From assembly GCF_002204185.1 (NCBI RefSeq), contig NZ_MXPU01000001.1:248001-312000 (forward strand): DNA of 64,000 bases. The letters run 5' to 3'. The notes beneath the pieces were generated by a model. It ran no database searches. It was not told the DNA's origin and was given only the letters and a program-made list of their open reading frames with translations. Position numbers and translations under genes: made by a program. Origin of the DNA: Rhizobium esperanzae. Its GTDB lineage: Bacteria > Pseudomonadota > Alphaproteobacteria > Rhizobiales > Rhizobiaceae. This document shows, piece by piece, positions 52,799-61,107 of the stretch. Every line of letters begins with the position of its first letter. Positions within the stretch are counted from its first letter, which is position 1.

Positions 52799-53344
52799 TC
52801 AGCGGCCGTAAGTGACTTCGATCGAGGCCTTGTCGAGCGTGTTGGCCCTGACATAGAAGCCGACCATGGCGCCCGGCGCCGTCTCGGGAAGCGGAAGCTT
52901 GTCCACCTTGAGCGCGTAGACTGTGAACTGGTAGCGGTGCGGCTTATCGCCGGCCGGCGGGCATGCGCCGCCATATCCGGAGGTGCCGAAATCGGTGTGG
53001 CCTTCCACGGCGCCTGCGGGAAGCTTTTTGTCACCGCTCGCGCCAGCGGCAATCTCCGAAGTCTTTGCCGGGATGTTGAACACCGACCAATGCCACCAGC
53101 CGGAACCTGTGGGCGCATCCGGATCGTACGCCATGACGGCGAAGCTCTTGGTTCCCTCTGGCGCGCCCGACCAGGCCAGTTCCGGCGAGATGTTCCTGCC
53201 CGAGCAGCCGAAGCCGTTGAAGACCTGCGCGTCGGCCATGGCCTTGCCGGCGGCCAGGTCCTTCGAGGTGAGTTTCATTTCGGCGTGAGCGGCCGTGGCG
53301 CCGAAGACGGATGCGGCCATAAGTGCTGCTGTGATCAAACGCAT
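52799..53344 (-). CDS. YbhB/YbcL family Raf-kinase-inhibitor-like protein, exported
   Basis: The 181-residue protein has a signal peptide (RLITAALMAASVFGATAAHA, cleavage after HAE). The PEBP-fold body contains RNISPELAWSGAPEGTKSFAVMAYDPDAPTGSGWWHWSVFNIP near residues 50-92 (landmark) and YGGACPPAGDKPHRYQFTVYAL near 123-144. The DPDAPTGSGWWHW pocket is the phosphate- or phospholipid-binding hallmark of the family. Function in bacteria is unknown. Its neighbour AraC gene is downstream in the same orientation by strand but transcribed toward it. Confidence 0.9.
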   Translation of the reverse strand: MRLITAALMAASVFGATAAHAEMKLTSKDLAAGKAMADAQVFNGFGCSGRNISPELAWSGAPEGTKSFAVMAYDPDAPTGSGWWHWSVFNIPAKTSEIAAGASGDKKLPAGAVEGHTDFGTSGYGGACPPAGDKPHRYQFTVYALKVDKLPLPETAPGAMVGFYVRANTLDKASIEVTYGR

Positions 53345-53383
53345 TGCTGTTCTCCTGTGGTTGACGATGCCGGGAAACTACCG

Positions 53384-54238
53384 TCACCGCGCAAGTGCAT
53401 CTGCCCCGCTCTGCTCAATTTCTGCCCCGATCCGCTCAAACTGCTCGGTGCCGCTGCGTACATGGCGCGGGCTGACGCCGAACCGCTCCTTGAAACGTGC
53501 TGAAAATTGCGAAGGTGAGTCATATCCGACCTCCAGCGCAACCTGGGCCATCGGCAATGTCGTGGTCTGAATGAGTGCAAGAGCGCGATTCATTCGGGTA
53601 TCGGTCAATATCTCGCTGAAGGCGGTATTCTCTCCGGAGAGCCTGCGCCTCAGCGTCGCCTCGCTCATGTTGAACAAGCGCGCAGCTTGGGCCAATGTCC
53701 AGGCGGCGGCGGGATCAGCTTCGATCATCTGCCTCAACCGGTCCTCAAGCCGGGAGCTTTCGCATCGGCCGAGCACCGCCCCGCGGAGCGCGAACCAGAT
53801 GACGAGTTCCATCAGGCGAGCCTTGGCGATAGCGCCGGGAAGGCGCGCCAGATTGCCCGGCTGGCAGCAATACTCGAACAATGCCGCAGCTTCCTCCGGC
53901 AGGCCTGAGGTGCTGGCGGGAAGAGGTCTCGATGGCACGGCGACCGATCCCATCCTATCATATGCGTCCTCGAAAAGCTGTCGCGGAATTGGAAGGGCCA
54001 GGGTCTGATATTTCTGCGGCGCCTTGGGAATATTCTCCATCGTCAACGGCCTGTAGTCGGGCAGCAGGCCGTAGTCGCCGGCCTCTAGTCGTAAAGGCTT
54101 GTCGTCCGACATGACGATCTTCGTTCCCGATTGGACCTGGATCAACAGGGGAGTGGTGTTGACGAGGCGGTAGAAGCAGGCTCGCCCACCCTGGCGGATC
54201 AACGCCCTGGTCGGGATAGGAAAGACGTCGTCGCGCAT
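53384..54238 (-). CDS. AraC family transcriptional regulator
   Basis: The 284-residue protein starts at 54238 (MRDDVFPIPTRALIRQGGRACFYRL), supported by GGAG at the expected spacing. It has an N-terminal AraC-type cupin-like sensor domain (residues 1-160). The C-terminal double HTH includes FNMSEATLRRRLSGENTAFSEILTDTRMNRAL near 180-210 and IAQVALEVGYDSPSQFSARFKERFGVSPRHVR-like sequence (MAQVALEVGYDS seen). Its target may be the YbhB gene or the SDR operon; nothing in sequence decides. Confidence 0.9.
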   Translation of the reverse strand: MRDDVFPIPTRALIRQGGRACFYRLVNTTPLLIQVQSGTKIVMSDDKPLRLEAGDYGLLPDYRPLTMENIPKAPQKYQTLALPIPRQLFEDAYDRMGSVAVPSRPLPASTSGLPEEAAALFEYCCQPGNLARLPGAIAKARLMELVIWFALRGAVLGRCESSRLEDRLRQMIEADPAAAWTLAQAARLFNMSEATLRRRLSGENTAFSEILTDTRMNRALALIQTTTLPMAQVALEVGYDSPSQFSARFKERFGVSPRHVRSGTEQFERIGAEIEQSGADALAR

Positions 54239-54382
54239 AGATTCTCCGCCAGCGGGATAGCCAGAACGGCGATCGCGGAATCGGTGACGCCGCCCGCTCG
54301 CCATGGACCTGGAGGCTCGGGAATATCAAAGCCACGTGCCGTCAGCAACCTTGGGCCCGGAGCCAGGACTTGGGCCAGGGGC

Positions 54383-55279
54383 TTAACGACCGGCTGACCG
54401 GCGCACATAGTCGACCAGCGCGCGCAGCTTCAGTGGCTGCCTCTGGCGCTTGGGATAGTAGAGATAAAAGCCCGGAAACGGTGGGCAGAATTCCTCCAGC
54501 AGCGGCACGAGCTCGCAGCGGTCGACATAAGGTTGGAAGGTTTCCACCATGCCGAAAGTGATCCCGGCCCCGGCGCAGGCCATGCGGATCATCATGCCCA
54601 TGTCATTGGTCGTGACCATGGGGTCGACGGCGACGTCGAAATCGCGGCCGTTCTCCGTGAACTCCCAGCGATAGGGTGCGGTGTCCGGTCGTGGCCGCCA
54701 CCCGATGCAGGCGTGGTTCTGCAGGTCGCGAGGGTGCCGAGGAGGAGCGTGACGTTGAAGATAGCCCGGGGATGCGGCTGAGCATTGCCTCTGAGGGGCG
54801 GACACCGGTACCGCGATCATGTCCTGCTCGATCACCTCGCCCAGTCTCACACCAGCATCGAAGCCGGCTTCGACGATGTCGAATTCGTCATCGGTGATGG
54901 TGATATCGAGCTTGATGCCCGGGCAGGCCTGCAGGAATCCGGTCAGCAATGTGCCGGACAGGAAGCGCTCGGCGATGGAGGAAACGGTGATTCGCAGCAG
55001 ACCGCTCGGGCGCGCCTGCATGTCGCGAACCGTCTGCATCGCATCCCTGACCTGGCGCATCGAGGGACGAACCGCCTCGAGGAAGACTTCGCCGGCCTCG
55101 GTAAGGTTGACGCTGCGCGTCGTGCGCTGAACCAGGGGCGCACCAAGCCGGTCCTCAAGGCGCTGCAGGGCCTGACTGACGGCGGAGCGGGTCACGCCGA
55201 GACGCTCGCCGGCGAGCCGGAAATTCCGCGCCTCCGCTACGGCGAGAAAGACTGAAATGCCTTCGAGGTCATCGGCCAT
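54383..55279 (-). CDS. LysR family transcriptional regulator
   Basis: The 298-residue regulator has an N-terminal HTH (residues 5-63: GISVFLAVAEARNFRLAGERLGVTRSAVSQALQRLEDRLG) and a LysR effector domain from about 88. The start at 55279 is fixed by HTH position; its ATG shares its first base with the end of a 21-bp perfect palindrome (TTGGTTAGCA-A-TGCTAACCAA), and no separated Shine-Dalgarno is present. It is divergent from an Atu4866-SDR-SDR run that it probably controls. The effector is unknown. Confidence 0.92.
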   Translation of the reverse strand: MADDLEGISVFLAVAEARNFRLAGERLGVTRSAVSQALQRLEDRLGAPLVQRTTRSVNLTEAGEVFLEAVRPSMRQVRDAMQTVRDMQARPSGLLRITVSSIAERFLSGTLLTGFLQACPGIKLDITITDDEFDIVEAGFDAGVRLGEVIEQDMIAVPVSAPQRQCSAASPGYLQRHAPPRHPRDLQNHACIGWRPRPDTAPYRWEFTENGRDFDVAVDPMVTTNDMGMMIRMACAGAGITFGMVETFQPYVDRCELVPLLEEFCPPFPGFYLYYPKRQRQPLKLRALVDYVRRSAGR

Positions 55280-55299
55280 TGGTTAGCAATGCTAACCAA
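55279..55299. promoter_or_regulatory. 21-bp perfect palindrome, LysR-type operator candidate
   Basis: TTGGTTAGCA (55279-55288), one central A, and TGCTAACCAA (55290-55299) are perfectly inverted. The core fits the LysR T-N11-A rule. It abuts the LysR start codon and lies 104 bases before the Atu4866-family start, so one bound regulator could act on both divergent units. Confidence 0.7.
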
Positions 55300-55403
55300 G
55301 CCATTCGGCATTGGCAACTTAATCTCGCGGCTCGCCAAGATTATCTTCCTGTCGAGGTCAAGGGACGTAGCCCCAAGTGCTGCCCGCGTCGAAAGGAAGA
55401 GCG

Positions 55404-55778
55404 ATGGAAAAGTTTTACGACAGCCCAGTTCTGCATCTCTTCACCGCCATCATTCTGACCGGCACGGCGATGCCGGCGTGGTCGGCCGACGCCTCGAACG
55501 AGCGAAAATCCAAGTTCCAACAGCCAAGCGAGAACACCATGCAGCAACATCCCTATGTCGGAGTATGGGTCACCGACGACGGCCGCGTCCGACACGAACT
55601 CCTGCCCGACAATCGCTACGACGAGGCCCGTGGGAGCCGGGAGAGCGCCTATCGCGGACGCTACGAAGTCACCGGAACACATATCGAATACTGGGACGAT
55701 ACGGGCTTCACTGCCGACGGCGATTTCGTCGACGACAACACGCTCCATCATGGCGGCATGGTGCTTCGCCGCAAATGA
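55404..55778 (+). CDS. Atu4866-family (DUF) exported protein
   Basis: The 124-residue protein starts at 55404 after GAAAGGAAG. An N-terminal signal peptide (residues 1-28, AWSA) precedes a conserved beta-rich domain: YVGVWVTDDGRVRHELLPDNRYDEARGSRESAYRGRYEVTG near residues 52-92 (landmark), then IEYWDDTGFTADGDFVDDNTLHHGGMVLRR. This matches the Agrobacterium Atu4866 family, named from its type member, with no known function. It is the first gene of the LysR-divergent run; the SDR gene begins 52 bases after its stop. Confidence 0.82.
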   Translation: MEKFYDSPVLHLFTAIILTGTAMPAWSADASNERKSKFQQPSENTMQQHPYVGVWVTDDGRVRHELLPDNRYDEARGSRESAYRGRYEVTGTHIEYWDDTGFTADGDFVDDNTLHHGGMVLRRK

Positions 55779-55830
55779 CTCGCCCGCACACCGAAAAGGC
55801 CGCATAGGACGGCCGGAAAGGATGACGACC

Positions 55831-56673
55831 ATGTCTTCCACCACACCCATCTGGTTCATCACCGGTGCATCGTCCGGCCTCGGCCGGGCACTCGCCGAAG
55901 CGGTCCTGGCACGCGGTTGGCGCGCTGCCATTACGGCGCGCAGGCCCGATACGCTCGGCGATCTCACGGCAGCGCATGGGGAGCGGGCGCTGGCCCTCGC
56001 CCTCAACGTGACGGATGGCCGCTCCGTCGCTGCTGCGGTCCGCGACGCCGAGGCGCATTTCGGCGCCATCGATGTCCTCGTCAACAACGCCGGCTACGGA
56101 TATCTCTCGGCAATCGAGGAGGGCGAGGATGCCGAGATCCGCGCTCAGTTCGAGACCAATGTCTTCGGCTTGATCGCCGTTACCAAAGAGGTTCTGCCCG
56201 GCATGCGCTTACGCCGGCAGGGGCATATCTTCAACGTCTCCTCGCTTGGGGGGCTCGTCGCCTTCGCCGCTACCGGCTACTACCACGCCACCAAGTTTGC
56301 GGTCGAAGCCCTGTCGGAATCGCTGGCCCATGAGGTCGGGCCGCTTGGCATCCGCGTGACGATCCTGGAGCCCGGCGGCTTCCGCACGGATTGGGCCGGC
56401 CGCTCGATGGTCGAATCCGGCATAATTATCGAAGACTATGCCGAGACCGCCGGCAAGCGGCGCCAGGCCACCCGCTCAATCTCCGGCAATCAGCCGGGCG
56501 ATCCCGCGCGCGCGGCAAGCGCCATCATATCGGCCTTCGAGGCGGGCGAACCGCCGCTGCGCCTGCTGCTCGGGGCAGCTTCCCTGAAGATCGCCCGTGA
56601 ACGGCTCGATACGCTTCGCGCCAATTTCGATGCCTGGGCGGACACCACGCTCAGCGCCGATTTTCCGAATTGA
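55831..56673 (+). CDS. SDR family oxidoreductase
   Basis: The 280-residue classical SDR has FITGASSGLGRALAEA near residues 8-23, VNNAGYGYLSAIEEG near 80-94, the Ser in NVSSLGG near 130, and the catalytic pair in GYYHATKFAVEALSESLAHE (Tyr about 149, Lys 153). The start at 55831 is favoured over the ATG 9 bases upstream because AAAGGA then lies at normal spacing. It is the second gene of the run divergent from LysR. Substrate unknown. Confidence 0.88.
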   Translation: MSSTTPIWFITGASSGLGRALAEAVLARGWRAAITARRPDTLGDLTAAHGERALALALNVTDGRSVAAAVRDAEAHFGAIDVLVNNAGYGYLSAIEEGEDAEIRAQFETNVFGLIAVTKEVLPGMRLRRQGHIFNVSSLGGLVAFAATGYYHATKFAVEALSESLAHEVGPLGIRVTILEPGGFRTDWAGRSMVESGIIIEDYAETAGKRRQATRSISGNQPGDPARAASAIISAFEAGEPPLRLLLGAASLKIARERLDTLRANFDAWADTTLSADFPN

Positions 56674-56709
56674 CCATCACGAAACTCTCAACCTGCTCAG
56701 GAGCTTGAA

Positions 56710-57444
56710 ATGTCTGATATCGAAGGAAAAGTCATTGCCATCACCGGAGCCAGCAGCGGCATCGGAGAGGCCACGGCAAAAGTGCTGGCCGCCGCCGGAG
56801 CACAGATCGTGATCGGCGCGCGCCGCAGCGAGCGTCTGGAGGCGCTCGCCGGCGAAATCGAAGCCGGAGGGGGAACGGTGCGTCTGCGAAAACTCGACGT
56901 CACCGACCGTGCCCAGGTAGAAGCCTTTGCCGGCTTTGCCAGATCCGAGTTCGGCCGGCTTGATGTCATCGTCAACAATGCCGGTGTCATGCCGCTTTCG
57001 CCGCTCGACGCCCTCAAGGTCGAGGAATGGGACCGGATGGTCGACGTCAACATCAAGGGCGTTCTCTACGGCATCGCGGCCGCTCTTCCGATCATGAAGG
57101 CACAGGGATCGGGGCAGATCATCAACCTGTCCTCGATCGGCGGCCACAGCGTCTCGCCGACGGCCGCCGCCTATTGCGCGACGAAATACGCGGTGCGGGC
57201 AATCTCGGACGGACTGCGACAGGAGACAAATCGCATCCGCGTCACCGTCGTTTCTCCCGGCACGACGACCTCGGAACTGGCCGAGACGATCACCGATCCG
57301 ACCGCGCGGGATGCGATGAAGGCTTTCAGGGCCATCACCATCAGCCCGGAAGCCGTCGCCAATGCGATCCTCTACGCCATCAGCCAGCCCGATGACGTCG
57401 ATGTCAGCGAGATCATCGTCCGGCCGACGGCCAGCCCGCATTGA
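56710..57444 (+). CDS. SDR family oxidoreductase
   Basis: The 244-residue classical SDR has AITGASSGIGEATAKVLA near residues 10-27, NNAGVMPLSPLDALKVEEWDRMVDVNIKG near 86-114, INLSSIGGHSVSPTAAAYCATKYAVRAISDGLRQE near 137-171 (Tyr154 and Lys158). It follows the preceding SDR by 37 bases with GGAGCTTG upstream of the ATG. It is a different branch from its neighbour, so not a recent duplicate. Substrate unknown. Confidence 0.9.
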   Translation: MSDIEGKVIAITGASSGIGEATAKVLAAAGAQIVIGARRSERLEALAGEIEAGGGTVRLRKLDVTDRAQVEAFAGFARSEFGRLDVIVNNAGVMPLSPLDALKVEEWDRMVDVNIKGVLYGIAAALPIMKAQGSGQIINLSSIGGHSVSPTAAAYCATKYAVRAISDGLRQETNRIRVTVVSPGTTTSELAETITDPTARDAMKAFRAITISPEAVANAILYAISQPDDVDVSEIIVRPTASPH

Positions 57445-57460
57445 GCTGCCGGCATCCCGC

Positions 57461-58024
57461 CTAAAAACCCAGCGATTGCTGGGCGGGCGGCGGCGGGGCG
57501 AGGCTGACGCCTTCGAGCTCCAGCATGCGGGCCTTCGATGACGAACCGCCGGGAGCGGAGAAGCCGCCGATCTTGCCGCCGGCGGCCAGCACCCTGTGGC
57601 AGGGAATGATCAGCGCAACCGGGTTTTTCGCCATCGCTTGCCCGACATCGCGGGCCGCTTCCGGCCCGACGCCAAGCTCCTTCGCCAGCGCTCCGTATGT
57701 GGTCGTGCTGCCCCAGCCGACACGCCTTGCCGCCGCGTAGATATCCCGGAAGAAGGCATCCTGGCCGGCAAGATCGAGTTGGACGCCGGAGAAATCGGTT
57801 TCCTCGCCTTGGAAATAGCGCTTTACGGCCGCGACCGTGTCCAGCACCTCAGGCGTCGGCGCGCCGGGTTGGGCATCTGGCAGGCGGCGCAGCAGCAGCC
57901 GTTCGGTCGCTTCCGCGGTTTTCGTCGGCAATTGGAAGCGGGCGATGCCGGCGTCGCTCCAGGCGATGCCGCAGAAGCCGCCGGTGGTTTCGAAGATGAG
58001 ATAGTGATGTATCGTCTCGGCCAT
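57461..58024 (-). CDS. ogt: Methylated-DNA-protein-cysteine methyltransferase
   Basis: The 187-residue protein has an N-terminal ribonuclease-H-like domain, WGSTTTYGALAKELGVGPEAARDVGQAMAKNP near residues 104-134 with the arginine-finger helix, and the alkyl-acceptor motif IIPCHRVLAAGG (Cys142). It transfers methyl from O6-methylguanine to Cys142, a single-turnover repair. The start at 58024 gives the normal length; the in-frame extension upstream lacks family features. It is divergent from the decayed LigT fragment. Confidence 0.92.
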   Translation of the reverse strand: MAETIHHYLIFETTGGFCGIAWSDAGIARFQLPTKTAEATERLLLRRLPDAQPGAPTPEVLDTVAAVKRYFQGEETDFSGVQLDLAGQDAFFRDIYAAARRVGWGSTTTYGALAKELGVGPEAARDVGQAMAKNPVALIIPCHRVLAAGGKIGGFSAPGGSSSKARMLELEGVSLAPPPPAQQSLGF

Positions 58025-58142
58025 GACACAGCCTCCGCGTTTTCGATTAACACCAAAATCGTACGGAGCGACTGCTGTTTCAACCCGTTTCTTGCGTGTA
58101 TGTTCCCTTTTCGTTCTTGCTCTTCCATTTTGCCGGAGGATC

Positions 58143-58503
58143 TTCGCGGCGCGCCAGGCCGGCGCCACGGTCGAGGGTGCGCCGATCGCGATCACCTTCG
58201 ACAGAATCAGGAGCTTCAGACGGGAAGGCAAGGCGCAACCTCTAATCCTTTGCGGCGAAGGCGGGCGGAAAGCGCTCATCCGACTGCATGTTCAACTCGG
58301 GGTCGGCATGCACAATGCCGGATTGCCGCACTATGTCAAACCGGATTTCACGCCGCATATGACACTGCTTTACGACCGCAGGGGGTGCCGCCTGCAAATC
58401 TCGACAGGCCGGTTCACGGGCAGCGCTGGAGTTCCTGCTCATTCACAGCGTTCTCGGAAAAACCGAACACCGGATCATCGATCTTTGGCCGCTGCTTGGC
58501 TGA
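58143..58503 (+). pseudogene. Truncated, frameshifted 2'-5' RNA ligase (LigT/ThpR-like)
   Basis: Three frames together rebuild the C-terminal two thirds of a LigT-type phosphodiesterase. Frame 0 gives GATVEGAPIAITFDRIRSF and KPDFTPHMTLLYDRR with the second HxT motif, to about 58382. A short stretch then continues in frame 2 (VPPANLDRPV). Frame 1 gives EFLLIHSVLGKTEHRIIDLWPLLG and a TGA at 58501-58503. The N-terminal third with the first HxT motif is missing. Two frameshifts plus truncation show the gene is dead. Confidence 0.75.
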
Positions 58504-58595
58504 TCGCAACGATGTCCATCGACCGTGGCTTGCGCGAGCCGGATTTCCGCGCATAAAACTCGGAAAAGCTGTTCGATTGCAAGCGAGACAAAAAC

Positions 58596-59657
58596 ATGGA
58601 CGTTTCGGAGATCATTATCCCGGGCGATACGCCGGGAACGGAGTGGCGGCTGCCGGTGCTGCGTTTTGTGGGCCGTGATCCAAAGGCTCCGAAGGCCTAT
58701 GTCCAGGCGGCGCTTCACGCCGGCGAGCTGCCGGGAACGGCGCTTCTGCATTTCCTTTGCGAACGTCTGCGGCGAGCGGAAAGCGAAGGCGCGGTCGCCG
58801 GCGACATCACCATCGTGCCGCAGGCCAACCCGATCGGCACGGCGCAATCGCATTTCGGCGAATTGCAGGGCCGTTTCGATCTCGGTTCCCGCACCAATTT
58901 CAACCGCGATTTTCCGCTGATCAGCGCCACCGATCGGGCAATGCTGACGGAAGATCTCAATGATTATCCGGCTGCCGATCGGCTGAAGCGGCAGCTTCTG
59001 GATATGGCGCTCGGCGCGGATCTCGTCCTCGATCTGCACTGCGACGACGAATCGCTGCAATATGCCTATATCGATGAGGCTTTCTGGCCGGAGGCAGTCG
59101 ATCTTGCCGGTGCACTCGACATGGAGGCGGTGCTGCTTTCGGATGGCGAAAGCTCGGCCTTCGAGGAAGCCGTCGGTTTTGCGTGGAAATATGCGGTTCC
59201 GGGCGAACGACAACCGCGGCTCCCGGGCAAGCTTTCGGTCACCGTCGAGTTGCGCGGCAAGCGCGACGTCGATCCGGCGCTGGCGAAGCGGGATGCGGAT
59301 GGGCTCTGGCGTTTCCTCGCCGAACGGGGGATCGTCAGCGACGAAAGAATGGCGCAGGCCGTGTTTGCCGGTCCCGCCGTGCCGCTCGACAATGTCGAGA
59401 TCATTCGCGCTCCCCAAGGCGGCGCCGTGCTCTTCCATCGCACGATCGGCGACAGGGTTGCAGAGGGCGAGCTTCTGGCGACGATCGTCACCCGGCCGGG
59501 TCAGCCTGACGGCAGCATCGATTTGCACGCGCCGCAGGATGGGCTGATCCTGACCCGAACCTCGGATCGGCTGGTGCGCCGGCGCGGCGACCTGATGAAG
59601 ATCGTCTGCGCCCGGCCGAGCAAGGCCGCACGCAAGGCCGGCACGCTGGAGAGTTGA
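58596..59657 (+). CDS. Succinylglutamate desuccinylase/aspartoacylase-family zinc hydrolase
   Basis: The 353-residue M14-like hydrolase has the first zinc pair in YVQAALHAGELPGTALLHFL (His and Glu near residues 38-42), and a second His in LVLDLHCDDESLQY near 145. A catalytic Glu is expected near LSVTVELRGKRDVDP. A C-terminal barrel of about 75 residues (VPLDNVEIIRAPQGGAVLFHRTIGDRVAEGELLATIV region) resembles the biotinyl/lipoyl-like domain of AstE/AspA relatives. It probably removes acyl or amino groups from small amino-acid derivatives; the true substrate is unknown. Confidence 0.85.
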   Translation: MDVSEIIIPGDTPGTEWRLPVLRFVGRDPKAPKAYVQAALHAGELPGTALLHFLCERLRRAESEGAVAGDITIVPQANPIGTAQSHFGELQGRFDLGSRTNFNRDFPLISATDRAMLTEDLNDYPAADRLKRQLLDMALGADLVLDLHCDDESLQYAYIDEAFWPEAVDLAGALDMEAVLLSDGESSAFEEAVGFAWKYAVPGERQPRLPGKLSVTVELRGKRDVDPALAKRDADGLWRFLAERGIVSDERMAQAVFAGPAVPLDNVEIIRAPQGGAVLFHRTIGDRVAEGELLATIVTRPGQPDGSIDLHAPQDGLILTRTSDRLVRRRGDLMKIVCARPSKAARKAGTLES

Positions 59658-59747
59658 GCAGGCACTGCCGGGGATAAATGCCGGGCGGCGTTTGCGCTGG
59701 CGCTTGCGCATGCTATCCCGCTGCCATCAAAGGGAGACTGATCTGGT

Positions 59748-60098
59748 ATGGCCGTCACCATCTATGGGATCAAGAATTGCGACACGATGAAGAAAGCCCG
59801 CAGCTGGCTGGAAGAACATGGCGTCGCCTATGAGTTTCACGACTACAAGGCGCTCGGCATCGACCGCGCCCAGCTCGAAGCCTGGATCGACACGGCCGGC
59901 CTCGATACGGTGCTCAATCGCGCCGGCACCACCTTTCGCAAACTGCCCGATGCCGAGCGTGAGAACCTGAACCGGGAAAAGGCGATCGCACTGATGCTCG
60001 ACCAACCCTCGATGATCAAGCGGCCGGTGCTGGAGACGGAAGGCAAGCTTTTGATCGGCTTCAAGCCGGAGATTTATGCCGGCACATTCGCAGACTGA
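59748..60098 (+). CDS. Spx/ArsC-like (YffB-type) thioredoxin-fold protein
   Basis: The 116-residue protein has VTIYGIKNCDTMKKARSWLEEHGVAYEFHDYK at residues 3-34, with a single N-terminal Cys (Cys11) instead of CxxC, then NRAGTTFRKLP near 63-73 and MIKRPVLETEGKLLIGFK near 88-105. This is the ArsC/Spx family, closest to YffB-like proteins that may reduce glutathione mixed disulfides rather than arsenate. Ten bases separate it from the YbaK-type gene. Confidence 0.9.
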   Translation: MAVTIYGIKNCDTMKKARSWLEEHGVAYEFHDYKALGIDRAQLEAWIDTAGLDTVLNRAGTTFRKLPDAERENLNREKAIALMLDQPSMIKRPVLETEGKLLIGFKPEIYAGTFAD

Positions 60099-60108
60099 CA
60101 GAGCCCAG

Positions 60109-60582
60109 ATGTCCAAGACCACGCGCGCGACACAGGCTCTTTCACAGGCAGGCGTCGCCTTCACCATCCACACCTATGATTATGACCCAGGCGCGGAGCG
60201 CGTCGGACTGCAGGCGGCGGAAGCCCTGGGTGAGACGCCGCAGCGGGTGCTGAAGACGCTAATGGCCGAGGTGGATGGCAAGCCGGTCTGCGTTGTCGTG
60301 CCGTCGGATCGCGAAGTCAGCATGAAGAAACTCGCCAGCGCCTTTGGCGGCAAGTCGGCCAATATGATGAAGCCGTCCGATGCCGAGCGGCTGACCGGTT
60401 ACCATGTTGGCGGCATCAGCCCCTTCGGCCAGAGGAAGGCCGTGGCGACGGCGATCGAGGAGACCGTTCTCGCCGAAGCGCTCGTCTATATCAATGGCGG
60501 ACAGCGCGGGCTGCAGGTGCGGCTCGATCCGAAGGATGCACTGAAGGCATTGAAAGCGGTCGGCGCGTTATTGATTGCCTGA
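60109..60582 (+). CDS. ybaK: YbaK/EbsC-type Cys-tRNA(Pro)/aminoacyl-tRNA deacylase
   Basis: The 157-residue protein starts at 60109 and has the YbaK/ProX deacylase fold: FTIHTYDYDPGAERVGLQAAEALGETPQRVLKTLMAEVDGKPVCVVVPSDREVSMKKLAS is the diagnostic block across residues 18-78 (quoted as a landmark region, not a motif). It hydrolyses mischarged Cys-tRNA(Pro). It is probably co-transcribed with the Spx/ArsC-like gene. Its stop is only 1 base from the end of the convergent MarR gene. Confidence 0.88.
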   Translation: MSKTTRATQALSQAGVAFTIHTYDYDPGAERVGLQAAEALGETPQRVLKTLMAEVDGKPVCVVVPSDREVSMKKLASAFGGKSANMMKPSDAERLTGYHVGGISPFGQRKAVATAIEETVLAEALVYINGGQRGLQVRLDPKDALKALKAVGALLIA

Positions 60583-61026
60583 TCAGAGGAAACGAGCGAG
60601 CAGACCGGAAATCGCCTTCGCCTCGTCTTCCGCAAGCTTGCTGCCGACATGGGTCTCGATCGCTGCGGCATAGACCGTCCACATCCGCGTGCGAAGCGTT
60701 CGGCCGGCATCGGTAATCAGAATCCAGCGCCCGCGGCCATCCCCAGCGAAGACTTCGCGCCGGACCACTCCCTCTCTTTCCAGCCGGTCGATCAGCCGGG
60801 AAAGATTATACTGCGCCAGCAAGGTCCGCTCCTCGATCTGGTAGGGTCGCAGCTTGCCGTCTTTTGCGCGCGCCAGTTCCCACAGCACGTCATACCAGGC
60901 AAGCGGTGGCATGCCGGCCGCTTTCAGATCGGCTTCGATCGCAGCGAGCAGCCGTTCGCGGGCGCGCATGATGCTGGTCCACGCAGAGGTGGCGGCTTCG
61001 CTCGGCTTCGGTGTCTTTTCCATCAT
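60583..61026 (-). CDS. MarR family transcriptional regulator
   Basis: The 147-residue winged-HTH regulator reads MMEKTPKPSEAATSAWTSIMRARERLLAAIEADLKAAGMPPLAWYDVLWELA, then RPYQIEERTLLAQYNLSRLIDRLEREGVVRREVFAGDGRGRWILITDAGR with the wing DGRGR. Two adjacent Met codons (61026 and 61023) are equally possible starts. It is divergent from a GST gene, and the region between them holds two matched palindromic sites, so it probably represses the GST and itself in response to a small electrophile or phenolic compound. Confidence 0.9.
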   Translation of the reverse strand: MMEKTPKPSEAATSAWTSIMRARERLLAAIEADLKAAGMPPLAWYDVLWELARAKDGKLRPYQIEERTLLAQYNLSRLIDRLEREGVVRREVFAGDGRGRWILITDAGRTLRTRMWTVYAAAIETHVGSKLAEDEAKAISGLLARFL

Positions 61027-61087
61027 ATATGCAAATACATTTATCTTGCACAAAGCCGCAAGCGCTATTATATGCAAATGCATCTAT
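61027..61087. promoter_or_regulatory. MarR-GST divergent control region with two palindromic sites
   Basis: ATGCA-AA-TACAT (61029-61040, one mismatch) and ATGCA-AA-TGCAT (61072-61083, perfect) lie 43 bp centre to centre. They sit in an 18-base context TATATGCAAATRCATYTA that matches at 16 of 18 positions (61027-61044 and 61070-61087). The near-identical spacing of about four helical turns fits two cooperating MarR dimers. Confidence 0.65.
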
Positions 61088-61107
61088 TAAACAGCGAGGA
61101 GACGTTC

